From Sialis fuliginosa (Eukaryota; Arthropoda; Insecta; Megaloptera; Sialidae): DNA of 64,000 bases. Shown here piece by piece: positions 47,801 to 58,949 of the stretch. The notes beneath the pieces were generated by a model that worked only from the letters and a program-made list of their open reading frames with translations, was not told the origin of the DNA and made no database searches. The DNA is taken from positions 15,018,216 through 15,082,215 of the forward strand of contig OY540814.1 in the NCBI GenBank assembly GCA_961205875.1, in the 5' to 3' direction. A program made the position numbers and the translations under genes. Each line of letters starts with the position of its first letter. The first letter of the stretch is position 1.

Positions 47801-49170
47801 ATTCCAGTTTAAGTAGGGGAGGAAGGGGTAAAATTGATTATTAAATCGTTAAAATAGATAGCATTAGCGATTTTTAAAAGCATGTACAGTGTATACAGTC
47901 TTATCCCTAACACTATCTCCCCCCTTCTTCCCTTCTTTACTTTATTTCAAACCTTTAATTAATATTTATTATTTTTGATATTACTAGAGCTGCGCACAAA
48001 ACGATTTTAAAGAAGTCTCATCACAGCTCGGTTGGAAAGTGCCTAATTCCTTCTCTGCCCCTCCTCCCCATCTTTTTTTACGAACGCCCAGAACTCTACA
48101 TATTACTGCGTAGTAAATGCTAAATTATTATATTTATTTAAAGCTTGTATTTAAATACACTTTTTTTTAAATCATTTCACAAAAAAATTATATCATGCAC
48201 TTTGTACACTCGAACATAAATTTGAAAACTTTGCACTAAATTTTAACTCATATTGAAGAATATGCCGGGATGACGTCATAATTGCCAAAAATCACATATA
48301 TACAGTAATTTACATAGTTATTCAGAATAAAGTTAATGTTCTAATAATATACACGTTAACTGTTCTTGGATAGGGCAATCTATTGGGACGAATGGAGATT
48401 GGTTACTTTTGGTTAGTTTAAAAAATATATACAAAGTGCGTATTATTTTATATAAATATATAACCCTTTATTTAATATCAAATATATGTCTATTTATACA
48501 ATATTAAGTGATTTTTATTTAAAATGAGTACAATAAGAGCTTATAATTGCAATCCAATATTCGATATTGATTAAATAAAATTACACATTTGGACTGAATG
48601 TTCCAATTACCCAATGGCCGAAAGTTTGTGTACTTAAAAACGAAACAGCGTGTTTAACTGTTCAAACAAAACATTTAACTTTGTTAAAAATATGTGTATA
48701 CAGAAGTAAAAAAGTTAAAATGCCGTCTATATTAAAATGAGATCATTATGAAAGTATTAACGTAACAATACTCCATATATTTACTTACACGGGTTTATTA
48801 TTTTATTTAAATTTGTGCGAGAATTTTAACAGTAATGTAATTACATTTTTTCATATTAAATTAATTAAATTTTTTATTTTAATTATAAATATAACTTCAT
48901 TTTTCCATTATCTAAAAATTATTACAGTTACAGGGCCGCATTAAGGTACCCAAAGATTCCTAAATAAGTAGTGGCTTACGTAAGGGAAGAGTTTTTTTTA
49001 AATGTCCGAAAATTAAAAATCCATGAATATATGTAAAAATTAATATTTTACCAACTATATTTCAATTTTTATTTAGTTAGGTTTTTAGTATAGTATTTTT
49101 TTAAGTAAAAAAAAAGTTTTACAGAAAAAATACTTACAATTAGATTTTTATCATGATGATTTATTTTGTA
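44836..49170. other. Long intergenic stretch
   Basis: A TTAAGGGGTTACAT-type element end (inverse) lies at 45203-45216. A repeat phrase shared with 18838-18852 lies at about 46143. A GC-rich patch at about 46500-46575 contains GGCGCCGGCCGCG and could be a promoter or CpG-rich site. A perfect TGACGTCA lies at 48271-48278. Pyrimidine-rich sequence is at about 47915-47945. No exon is recognised. Confidence 0.45.
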
Positions 49171-49372
49171 CTAGCGCATTGAACCCGGTGTCACCCGGGT
49201 TAATATCCACAAAATCATAGTGACCTAAAATATTCAACATACCCACCAAACATGCTCACCCAACATGTCCACTCAACTTTCCCACAATACACGGTTCACC
49301 ACGAATTGAAATCGGTTCAGTAATTCCCGAGTCTATAAGCTTCATACAAATGAACAATGATTTTTATATGTT
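49171..49372 (+). mobile_element. Decayed non-LTR retroelement tail
   Basis: Starts CTAGCGCATTGAACCCGGTG with a CCCGG-TGT-CACCCGGG inverted pair. It continues to ATCGGTTCAGTAATTCCCGA and ATAAGCTTCATACAAATGAA, a well-known tail order. Truncated and non-coding. Confidence 0.6.
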
Positions 49373-50346
49373 TCCAATAAAAACATTTTTTTACGTAGAA
49401 TCAACTCATTAAAAAAATGACCATTAAAAAAGTTAAGAAATATGAAATAAGATAACTACCCCCCTCTAATCTGAGCAACTTTTGTCTGAAAAGTTTTTCT
49501 ACAAACACACATTTTTATTTTAAACACCCGGTACCTAATACCTACGCTATCCTCGAGGATGGAACCGCGAGCAAAATCTTATACAGAAAAAAAACATTAA
49601 CTCTTGTTAAATTAAAACAAACAAAAAACAATCCAAAATTAAATTTAGTTAAAATCACAGACATAACGTTAACTAAACACACATACAACTAATTAATACA
49701 ATTTTCGATTTGATAATTATGTCTGTGTTCAGTTCATACTAAATGACTGGCTCATAAATTTCAAATGGAGCATGGAAAGTTGAAAGTTCATACTATTGAG
49801 CAGCACAACTTGCCTTCCCCCAGTTTACTTGAGTAATGTGTTTATCATACCTACATTATACGGACCCGTGATTTATTAATCACGACAGATTACACGAAAT
49901 CAAAGTTAAATTTAATCACGTGAATTTTTACACGGTCTGCGTCCATTATATATACCAGTTTAAGTTCAGCATATTGGAATGTTTAATCGATCGATATATG
50001 CATATTTATAGACACGAGAGGGGGGGTGGGTGGGTATTATGTATGTTTTGTTTTATTCAATTATCGGTAATTAATAATATCCCGTACCTCCGGTATTTTT
50101 TTATTCGTTTTATACTCGGTGTTATGAATATTCATGTTTAATTCGAAATTGGTGTATCGTCACGCAACTGCTCTAAAGTCTAAACCATCCATTTTTGTTT
50201 TGTCAGTGATTTGATGAAAATATCACGAAAATCTGTCCAGTAATTCTCTGTCAGGGCTCCACGTCGAGACGAGAGTGTCCTAAATTTGAACTAGACAAGA
50301 TTGGCTTAAGTAGGTTAGTTAGATTTCGGTATGGAACTCAGGGACT
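49373..50346. other. Intergenic stretch
   Basis: A G-rich run at about 50020-50034 and a GTCTCG-family word (GTCGAGACGAGAG) at about 50263-50275. The 73-codon frame at 49920-50141 has no support. Confidence 0.45.
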
Positions 50347-50472
50347 TGAACCTGAACCCGAACCCGAATCGTAAACCCGAAAAAACCCGTATTTTTCATT
50401 AACGTCATTAACCTGAACCCGAACCAAAACGCTATATCTCAATGTCAACGAACCTGAATCCTAACCCGAACA
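50347..50472 (+). repeat. Degenerate GAACCC/GAACCT tandem tract
   Basis: A run of hexamer-like units CCTGAA, CCCGAA, CCCGAA, then looser copies AAACCCGAAAAAACCCG and ACCTGAACCCGAACC, ending CTAACCCGAA. It is strikingly C-rich on one strand for this genome. Confidence 0.8.
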
Positions 50473-51762
50473 ATGGAAAACATATATTTTTAAAAGGTTC
50501 AATAAATTATTTTTAATATTTAAAAAAAAATTATTTTTATTATAAAATGTAGATCCAAATACTGATTGACAGCCGTGTTTTGTTCTATACAGATTTATCA
50601 ATTTAGCTCTACAAATCGATTTAATAAAAACCGATTAATAATTATCATAAAACAAAAACATGTAATTATTTTCAAATTCAACAATAACAAGAAAAGTGTC
50701 GTATCTAACTCCACTGATAAACTTGCAGTAAGTCCAAGCTCATTGTAATGAATCTTTTTGTTCAAAGCATTATGTGGATGAGACATGGATATACTCAATT
50801 CATCTGTCAAAGCTGCCGGATCAATCCGATCAAAGATGATTCGAGCACAAAGAAACCATTCAAAGAAGACATTATTTCACAGAAAATATGTTTAAAGCAT
50901 TGTATGCTTAAATAAATTGGTAAGAGAAGAGTTTTATTGATTGAGAATAAAAATGTTCCATGAAGTTATTTAAAAATAAAATAAAATTCAATGTTTTCTA
51001 AGATATTTATATTGAATTCGGTTTTCCATAAACTATCTTATGAACCCCTTTAATATTTCGTCAAAATAACATGCCTCCTCCCTTAGTTTACATTCCTTAG
51101 TTGATATTTTTGATCTTAAAATATGTGCTTAAGTAAAAAATAAATTATAATTAATACAATAGCAAAAGCGAAAAAGGTAAATCTATTTTTTAAGTGTACC
51201 TCTTGAGCATTCTGTTAAGTTGATGTGTTCGAAGAATTTTTTGTATAAAACTGCGCAGTTATTCAAATACATTTATTTAAAAAAAATTTCTATAAACAAT
51301 TCCTTTTTTTATATTTGTCTTAATTAAAGTGCCGCACCTTGTTACGCCACTGGTAATATGGTTCAAACTATTTAATAAAAATTGCAATATATAAAAACTG
51401 GTTCATTCAGATAAAATAAAAAAATACAAAGAAAACATAACTAATTCAAATATTGTTAGAAAGAAGACGTTGGCTAATTGTAATTAATTAAGATGTAAAG
51501 TGAATAAACCGGGAGCGAATAAACGTGAATGAAATTGGCTGTTAGGTACGAGGTAAACGTACTTGGGAGAGTGATAACATTGACGGCATGAATCTACTGA
51601 AACGTTCAACTCAAACACATATTCAGTAGCGGAACGACAGTTAGAACTACTCAAGCAGTTCGGAAACTGAAAGAACTAACTGCACTTTGGTCGATCTTTT
51701 TATTCTGAAAACAAAACAAGTCGATAAATATTTCATTGCTTTACTTTTTAAGTTGTTGTAAA
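50473..51762. other. AT-rich intergenic stretch
   Basis: CGTTACGCCACTGG-like sequence at about 51340-51353 is the right end of a CAGTGGCGTA-type element whose left end is not evident. No gene is seen. Confidence 0.45.
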
Positions 51763-52147
51763 ATTCGCAAATATAGTTTTTTTAATTATAGCCTTTTATT
51801 TTGTTTATATTTTTTCTCCAGTAATGGATAAAGTAAAACCAGTCATGGGCATCCAGTGATGGACACTTGCTATAAATTTCAAAATGATAAGCATTACGAC
51901 ACAAAAGTTATAAAATAAAGAATCATAATATTTGAAACAATAGTAATTAGTTTAAATGTCCACCATTTTGCCATTCATTGGTCGATTATCATCAAATTGA
52001 GCTATTTTACAGTTAAGTGTCTAGTAGATTATGATTTAGTAATAGTAATAATCAAATTTCAACAAATATTTCTAATTTAGTATACTTAATTAAACAAGAA
52101 TCCCACACTGGAGTTTGTTCCAAGACTGGTACCAGTACCTTATTTGT
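51763..52147 (+). repeat. Direct repeat, copy 1
   Basis: Aligns over its whole length with 52664-53093. Both contain three CCAGT(A/C/G)ATGG-like words (here at about 51821, 51839 and 51854) and end with similar AAG(A/G)CT(G)GT.CCA.TACC text. Several small insertions separate the copies. Family unknown. Confidence 0.8.
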
Positions 52148-52289
52148 TACTATAAAACATCGTAAGATTTCCCTATCGACCCGCTACTGATATAAATGTA
52201 AGCTTTGAGCAACGTGTGCAATTCAATCTTGAAAACTTGTTTTATTTTCAAATCATACAGAAAGGTAAATATTTCAAGACGAGATACTT

Positions 52290-52354
52290 TTATGGAATAC
52301 CTTCACTTGTGAGTGGTTCTGAAGAGCGGTCTTCAATCGAAGAACGTTTCTTAC
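52290..52354 (-). CDS. Candidate terminal exon on the minus strand
   Basis: Read on the minus strand, a pyrimidine-rich TTTTTTTTCTTGCAG acceptor is followed by a 65-base segment. It stays open for 20 codons in one phase (beginning KKRSSIED after a split codon) and ends in TAA, and AATAAA follows about 45 bases later (52246-52241). The same CAGGTAAG is also a perfect donor, so the junction may be read either way. No partner exons were found in the window. Short open stretches like this arise often by chance. Confidence 0.2.
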
Positions 52355-52663
52355 CTGCAAGAAAAAAAATTAAATTTTAATTTAACGATACAACATGAAA
52401 AGAAATAAAAATATACCTAACGTTTTTTTATCGTTGCAATGTAAATACATGGGCCAGATTCAATAAGTAAATTTACTCTGGCGTTTTATTTAAATAATAC
52501 TTTAAATTCTAGATATACTTTTTTACCATTTTATTTATTACGTATATAAGGTAAAGACACCAGTTTTTCGTTTTTTTGGATTAATGGGTTTGTTTTTTGT
52601 AATTTTCATGAACTCGTGTTACTAATAAAACAAGTAACTCTTTAATCAATTTAATTACCAAAG

Positions 52664-53093
52664 TCCGCAAATATAGTTTGTTTTTTAAATTATAGCCTTT
52701 TATTTTGTTCATGTTTTTTCTCCAGTAATGGCAAAGGTAAAACCAGTAATGAGCACGCAGTGATGGACATTTGCTAATGATTACAAAATGATAAGTACTA
52801 CGACACAAAAGATATAAAAGAAAGAATCGTCTTTGAAACAATGTAAAGCAGTTGCTATGATAATATAACAATTAATAAATAAATTATACTAATAATTAGT
52901 TTAAATGTCCATCATTTCGACACCTATTGGCCGATTGTCATCAAATCACGCTGTAAGACAGTTAAATGTATATAGATTAATATTTAGAAATAGTAGTAAT
53001 CAAATATCAGCAAATATTTCTAATTCAGTACATTTAATTAAAAATTTGCAATTACTGGGGTCCTTGCCAAGGCTAGTGCCACTACCTTAGTTG
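52664..53093 (+). repeat. Direct repeat, copy 2
   Basis: Second copy of 51763-52147, with an extra block at about 52835-52890. The 61-codon frame at 52905-53090 lies in it. The corresponding frame in copy 1 starts alike but stops after 14 codons, so it is not conserved. Confidence 0.8.
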
Positions 53094-54041
53094 TATGTAC
53101 ATAAATAAGTAAATATATGAAACTATTATTTTTATATTATTTATTATTTAATATTCCTTTGAGGGTATATACATATTTAATATTTTGTATATTTTTGCCG
53201 CAACAAAATTAACTTAAAAAAATTTCCTGCGGCTTCATCCGCGAATATTACGAAATCAATATGTTTTCTCTTTTGAAAATAAGACTTATGGTCTATGGAT
53301 CTTTAATATTAACAGTTTCATTTATGTACGTGTTGTCGTTTCTGAATTAAAGCGTCTATACAGAAATACATACACGCATATGTACATCATTAAAATAGAA
53401 TGAATTCAGAAAAGATCGAAAATGATCCATCCAAATATTGGATAAAATGTATAGATTCAACAATAAAATAACTTATCAAAATTAACATTTAAAATGTACA
53501 AACTTGTTATAATGGATAATTCTGTTCTAATATTTAAAAATTCATACATATATTTGCAATCGGATAAAATTACCTGGAACTGTCAGCAAACATTATGTAA
53601 GGGATGTTCATACTAAAATGCGCATCACCCAATCCTAACAATTTAAAAACACGAAAGTGAAATTATAATTGATTTAATAATAAAACATACACATTACACA
53701 TACACACATGCCTGCCAGCGCGGCGAGTCCATGCAAATTAAATTCTACAATATCCGCGCGTTCCAAATTTCAGACAGCAGAAAAAAATATAAATTTATCT
53801 CATTAAAAACTGTGCCATTCGGTGAATACCGGAAATATCACGTAAGGACAGGCAGTGAAATGAGATGCACCAGTGCTTCCTAACAAGTGGTTAGATAATT
53901 TGTATTAATTCATTAGAATAGCTAGCCTTACAATTAGATCATATAATATGATATAAAATAAGTCAGAAACAGATTAAAAATCACATTATTTATTATTGTA
54001 ATAGTGATGGCTTGGATATTAAAAAATTATAATATATCAAA
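53094..54041. other. Intergenic stretch
   Basis: A retroelement-tail-like CCTGCGGCTTCATCCGCG at about 53226-53243 and a GC-richer patch at about 53710-53765. No gene is seen. Confidence 0.45.
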
Positions 54042-54420
54042 TATACAGGATGATTCAGCACTGTTGTGCCAAACTTGAATGGTACATCGAGAAAAATATT
54101 TTAAGCAGAAAACATTATATAAATATGTGTCCGGAAATTTGTCATGAGGGGACTACAGCCCTCTAAAGATTTTACTCAAAAATAGTTTTTATTTAATATC
54201 TTGAGAATCCATTGTGCTATAGTTATGAAATTTGATACAGGGTTTCGTATTAATAAGTGTTATCGATATCCAGTCGCAACCAATAGTAATTTTGACCAGG
54301 ATTGTATGGGCCCAGGAAGCACGTCGATTTTTATCCAGTATTTTTTGTTCTTTAATTTTTTCCTGAGTTAGAAATTTGAATAAAACTGTATGAGAAAAAA
54401 TACACAAACATATACTTTGC
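54042..54420 (+). repeat. Dispersed repeat beginning TATACAGGATGATTC
   Basis: The ATACAGG-GATTCA start and the following phrases (ACATCGAGAAAAATATTTTA, CTATAGTTATGAAATTTG) resemble common insect repeat ends. The ACAGGATG start is shared with the foldback element at 19877. The right end was not found; the minus-strand 80-codon frame is incidental. Confidence 0.4.
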
Positions 54421-55581
54421 TTATTTATCATAGAATAAACCGTTTACGAGCAATATCGATGCAAAAGAAAGCATGCAGAATTTTACTCAATACGGATGCT
54501 TCAAATTAAACAAAATAAATTTATATTCCTGTTCTTTGATTAAAGGTAAGAAAAAAGTTCATGTACATATGTATATCACCTAATACGTGTCCTCTTAGAC
54601 CTATAGCCAGTTCTATTAATGTTGCAAGTAATTTACTAATATAACTAGAAAGCGATACTTAAAATGGCTATTTGTTGGTAAGGATGAATTTTTGGAGGAA
54701 TATTTTTATTATTTTTTGTCTTATATTTTATCATAGAACAAGAATATAAAAATATGTTTTGTAACTGTCAATTGATACCCACTTGTCGAAATTATATTTA
54801 ATAAAATTGGTCACCCGTTCCTCATAAAAAAGCGCCAAAAATTTCAAGTTTTATTTTTTTAACTCAGCTATATTATTGGTCCACCATAATTATGCCAAAT
54901 CTGAACTTTCTAGATAAAATAATTTAACAACTAAATGGTTGTGACAGACAGATTGACAAACACAGCGTTAAATCCATAAGTGTTCCATTTTTCCAATTTC
55001 TGTTAAAAAAATGTAGAAAAAGACTATAATTAAAAAATCGAATAGTATAAAATGAATGCTGATTTATCAAAAAGATAGAATAAAAGGGTTAAACAATCCA
55101 AACGGACCAGAAAATGTAACAAAATAGAACGGATGATGTTGGTGTAGTACAGTTAAATTTGGCGTCAAAATATAAACCGCACGATGCGGTTTTGGTCCGC
55201 AGATAAAACCGTAGAGGCAATGTAGTGGACAAATGCCGGTGAATAAATCAAACCAGGCAGCTAGGAAATAGTTTGCAAGAAGATAACCCGGAACGCGTAG
55301 ATGTATGTCCGCCTTATTGGTTCGGATGGAGGCCAATTTGTTATAGCAGCGGCGGGGTTGCTGTGCTGTCGAGGGACCAAAGAAATTAGGCTCGACCGAT
55401 TGCTACATTAATACACTTGCGAGATTCTTTGTTTTTTGTCCACATTGGTTATGATGTTTTATTTTTTATATTTTTATGTGATTCGGGACTCAAGGTGCCC
55501 GATTTGTTAAAAGCTGGTACTGAAATTTAAATTCCTAATATTTTTCTTTCTTACACGTAGAGTCGTATGAAGAAGTGGTCG
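54421..55581. other. Intergenic stretch with a GC-rich patch
   Basis: A GC-richer patch at about 55165-55375 coincides with an 89-codon minus-strand frame (55336-55067) containing three short hydrophobic stretches. It has no recognisable domain, and no splice sites fit it convincingly. It is noted but not called a gene. Confidence 0.4.
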
Positions 55582-55807
55582 ACCAGTTTTCATTCAAATT
55601 CGCTTATCACAAATTTTGATTATTATAATATTTATATAATTTCTCCATGTACCAAACAAAGACAGATATTTTGAAACCCAATTGCTAGATAAAGAAGTAC
55701 TTTTCGTTTATAACAGGTACTTATATATATTTGTGCGATTAAATTATTATGTAATCTATTGAATATAGTATAAGTATAGAAGAATAAGTAAATTTTGTGG
55801 CAATAAA
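55582..55807 (-). repeat. Dispersed repeat, copy B
   Basis: Inverse match to 36835-37018 over about 180 positions, with an extra stretch of roughly 40 bases (about 55622-55665 differs most). Confidence 0.8.
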
Positions 55808-57567
55808 TTTGTATTCATGATTTTTTCAAATTATTTTTGAAACGATGCGAATTAGAAAAAAATAGTTCAGGTTAAAGTTGAAGAAATTATTATCTTTTTA
55901 TTTATATTCCGTTTATTTATTTTTTCTTTAATCAGTTAGTCAGAAATTTTCGTTTTGTCTTTAAATACAAGTACGGTTTTAGTATGAAATAAAACCAAAT
56001 AAATACCTATTATTGTAAAAATAATAATAAAAATGAGTAAACTTATTTATTTTATTTTAAAACACAGTAGGTAAATATTTCAGAACAAAACTAGCAATAT
56101 TTTATTAAAATACAGACACACATTTAGAACAAAAATATGCTTTCACATTGTTATCCCACACAGCGAAAGTTAAAAAGTAAGCGTATACAATTTTTAGAGG
56201 AAACTAATTTGAATAATATTCCATTTTATATCTTACATGTTTTTTTAATTTTATAAAATAAATGTGAAGAGAAATAAAATAAAATAAAATAAAAAAACAC
56301 TCCACACAACCCAAGAAGCCAGTCGTGAAAATACATGTAAATTTATGCATAAATGTAGGCACACGTAAATATTTGGATAAAATCAAATCATTTAAATGAA
56401 AAACCCTACCACTTTATTCCAAGCGAATAGAGTGTAATAAGGCATGTGGAATGATGGATTAATGCACATAGAAGCTGTAATTCTTAATGGGTTGGCAAAA
56501 AGCCTCTAAATAAACATTTATTGGGCACAATTTAAATGTATACATACCGCGTTTAACACAAAGCTTATATTATACTCTTTAAATATCTTTAAAGTGTACA
56601 AGAAACTGTACAGTACTATCAATAAGTCTCATTACACTTTAATAACCTTTTACTTGACTTTATTATATCTAACAATAAATAAATGGCTGATTTTTATAAA
56701 TGCTTTCAATTCTTACTAGATTTTCTAGGAAACTCGTGAAATCAAATTAAATTAAATATTTGTAAAAATATTAATTCGATCATCTTTGTTTTTACAAATC
56801 TATAGATGGTAATCAACGTAAATCTAAAAAATTATGACTGAGTTAAATTTTAAATCATTTTATCAAAATATAGATCTAATTTTATTTATTTATATTTTTA
56901 TATTTTCAATATTTATTTAAATCAAATACCATTTCATTCGTTAATCTGGAACAATTTTTTATCTGAATTAGGGTCGAACATTGAAAAATTGCGATACGCA
57001 TATTTTGTCTGAAATTCACTTTTATAATAGGTACAAGCAGCCCCCCCCCCCCACCGTACATGTTGAATTTCAGAAAATCTTTTCTTATGTAATTAAATTT
57101 CTACGTCCTAAGATTTGGGCTGGGTGTTGATGAGCCAGACACCCAAAAAGATAGAACAAAAAATATTGAAAAAATGATAATTGTCGAAAACAATTTTTAA
57201 TTACTCTTAAATATGGCATTCAGATATATAATTATAAAGTTTTATATTTTAAGGTATTTTAATATTTATTTTGAGTGTAAATGACAATATCAAAACCTAT
57301 TAATATATAGAAAGGTGAAACAGTACTTTATAACATGCCTGTAGATATTTTTAAATGAACAAGGAAAAGTAGCTACTTATTACATTTCAAATTAAGTACT
57401 GGAAAATAACGATCCAGCCGTTCTTTGTTCAAAGAACGGAGGTGAGCTAATTGTTTTATTTATTATAACTTACATAAAAGCAAACTCTCCTACTGTTTAA
57501 AAATTATTCCCTTAATTAGATTTCAAACATTTTATTCCAGCAATTTATACAAAATATGTTGTTTCAG
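55808..57567. other. AT-rich intergenic stretch
   Basis: A 12-base C run lies at 57041-57052. The minus-strand 60-codon frame at 56204-56386 has no support. No gene is seen. Confidence 0.5.
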
Positions 57568-57693
57568 ACTTCAATGGTCACTGGTAATTACAAACGAGAA
57601 ATTTATGTTATTAATTATGATCAAAAATATCCGCATTATTTTACCTGCCCAGATATTTATTTATATACGAATTTCATTATACCGTTTTTTTAA
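57568..57693 (+). CDS. Weak candidate exon
   Basis: The acceptor-like TATGTTGTTTCAG is followed by 41 open codons rich in Tyr, Asn and Ile and a TAA stop. A donor-like CTG-GTAATT lies 16 bases in, so a micro-exon is another reading. Such openings are expected by chance in a window this size, and nothing else supports it. Confidence 0.12.
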   Translation, partial: TSMVTGNYKREIYVINYDQKYPHYFTCPDIYLYTNFIIPFF

Positions 57694-57784
57694 TAATTAA
57701 CCACATAGTCGTTTATATCTGATTCTTTATGAATACTTTTAGGGACTATATGCTTTTTAAAACTAAATAATTCAGTTGTGAGAA

Positions 57785-57823
57785 ATGCAGAATTTTATTA
57801 TTGTTGTATTCAGCGTTGTCCAG
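57785..57823 (+). CDS. Weak candidate signal-peptide exon
   Basis: An ATG opens 13 codons of hydrophobic, signal-peptide-like character (Met-Gln-Asn-Phe then Ile/Val/Phe) and ends at a good donor CAG-GTGAAT in phase 0. The reading continues 11 codons past the donor to TAA. No downstream exon of matching phase was found. Confidence 0.12.
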
Positions 57824-58894
57824 GTGAATGGATGTCGAAATGTCACCAAATCGATTTAAGTACTATAATGATTGCTATCAAATTCTTTCTCACATATAGA
57901 TTTAATATAAGTATATATGTTAATCTTGTCAGCGTATCACGTTATATATAACTTTTTTCTTGTTTGCGTTATAATTTTCTTTACTGCTTACTCTTCTGAC
58001 AAGATAAAGTGGTGTTATATGCCATATGTTACTCGCAAGATCATACGAAATACGTTAGTGAAAATTTTTTCTTAATCGGTTCAGTACAAGAAAATTTAAT
58101 ACCTTATGTATTATATCAATCAAACCTGACTGGTGTAATATCATCTATACCTTTACCTATATAATTACATATGTTACATAGGTTATACTAGTACATTTAT
58201 TATATGATGTACGAGTATATTAACTATATTATATAATACATATTTTTATAAAGACAAGACCTATATTTATATATATACAGTTTTATTTTTCTTCTTCAGT
58301 AGATATCTACTGAAGTGTATAATTTTCTGCTCTGTAAAAAATTGAATCTCATGTCGATGTACAAGTTATCTGACATATTTATTCTTTACAATTTAACTCT
58401 GGAAGGTCCAAATAGAATGTTTTTGTCAATTCTGAATCTTCTTTATGTTATACAAACTTATAACATGATTACAATATACATATATGTATATAAATGAACT
58501 ATTACAAAATTCAACTTGAAAAGACCCATCGACTATAATAAGAAACTAAAATTTTAAGAGGCACGACATAGAAGTAAACAGTTATTGAGAAGAACAGATA
58601 CTCAGCACCTCCACCATTAAATAATTTTTAAAAACTGTTGCATCTATGAAACTTGATCAAATCAGTGTACCTGTCGTAATTTTAAAATAAATTTAATATA
58701 TATTTTAAATCTTTGTAATAATAATCCCCCCAATATTTTACAAAAATATTACCCCGAAATGTTAATATTAATCTGGCATAAATTAATATCAAATCCTTTT
58801 TTGACATCGGATTCGTCCTCAACAACCCCAAAAAGTAATATACAAGTAAATATTGACTAATTGTTAATAATTCTAATAAATAAAATTAATATTG
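57824..58894. other. AT-rich intergenic stretch
   Basis: Runs of TATATA-type sequence at about 58140-58290. The 60-codon frame at 58315-58497 starts at GTG and lacks support. Confidence 0.45.
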
Positions 58895-58949
58895 TTTCAG
58901 TCTCGTCTCGTTCGAATCAAATCCAATCTCGTCCTGGTTTGCAGCCCTA
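58895..58949 (-). mobile_element. GTCTCG-family element end, copy 4
   Basis: On the minus strand it starts TTAGGGCTGCAAACCAGGAC and continues GAGATTGGATTTGATTCGAA-CGAGACGAGACTG, the best-preserved terminal sequence of the family in the window. Confidence 0.65.

Noticed and set aside
52905..53090. 61-codon frame in the direct repeat
   Set aside because: The matching frame in the other copy stops after 14 codons, so the frame is not maintained.
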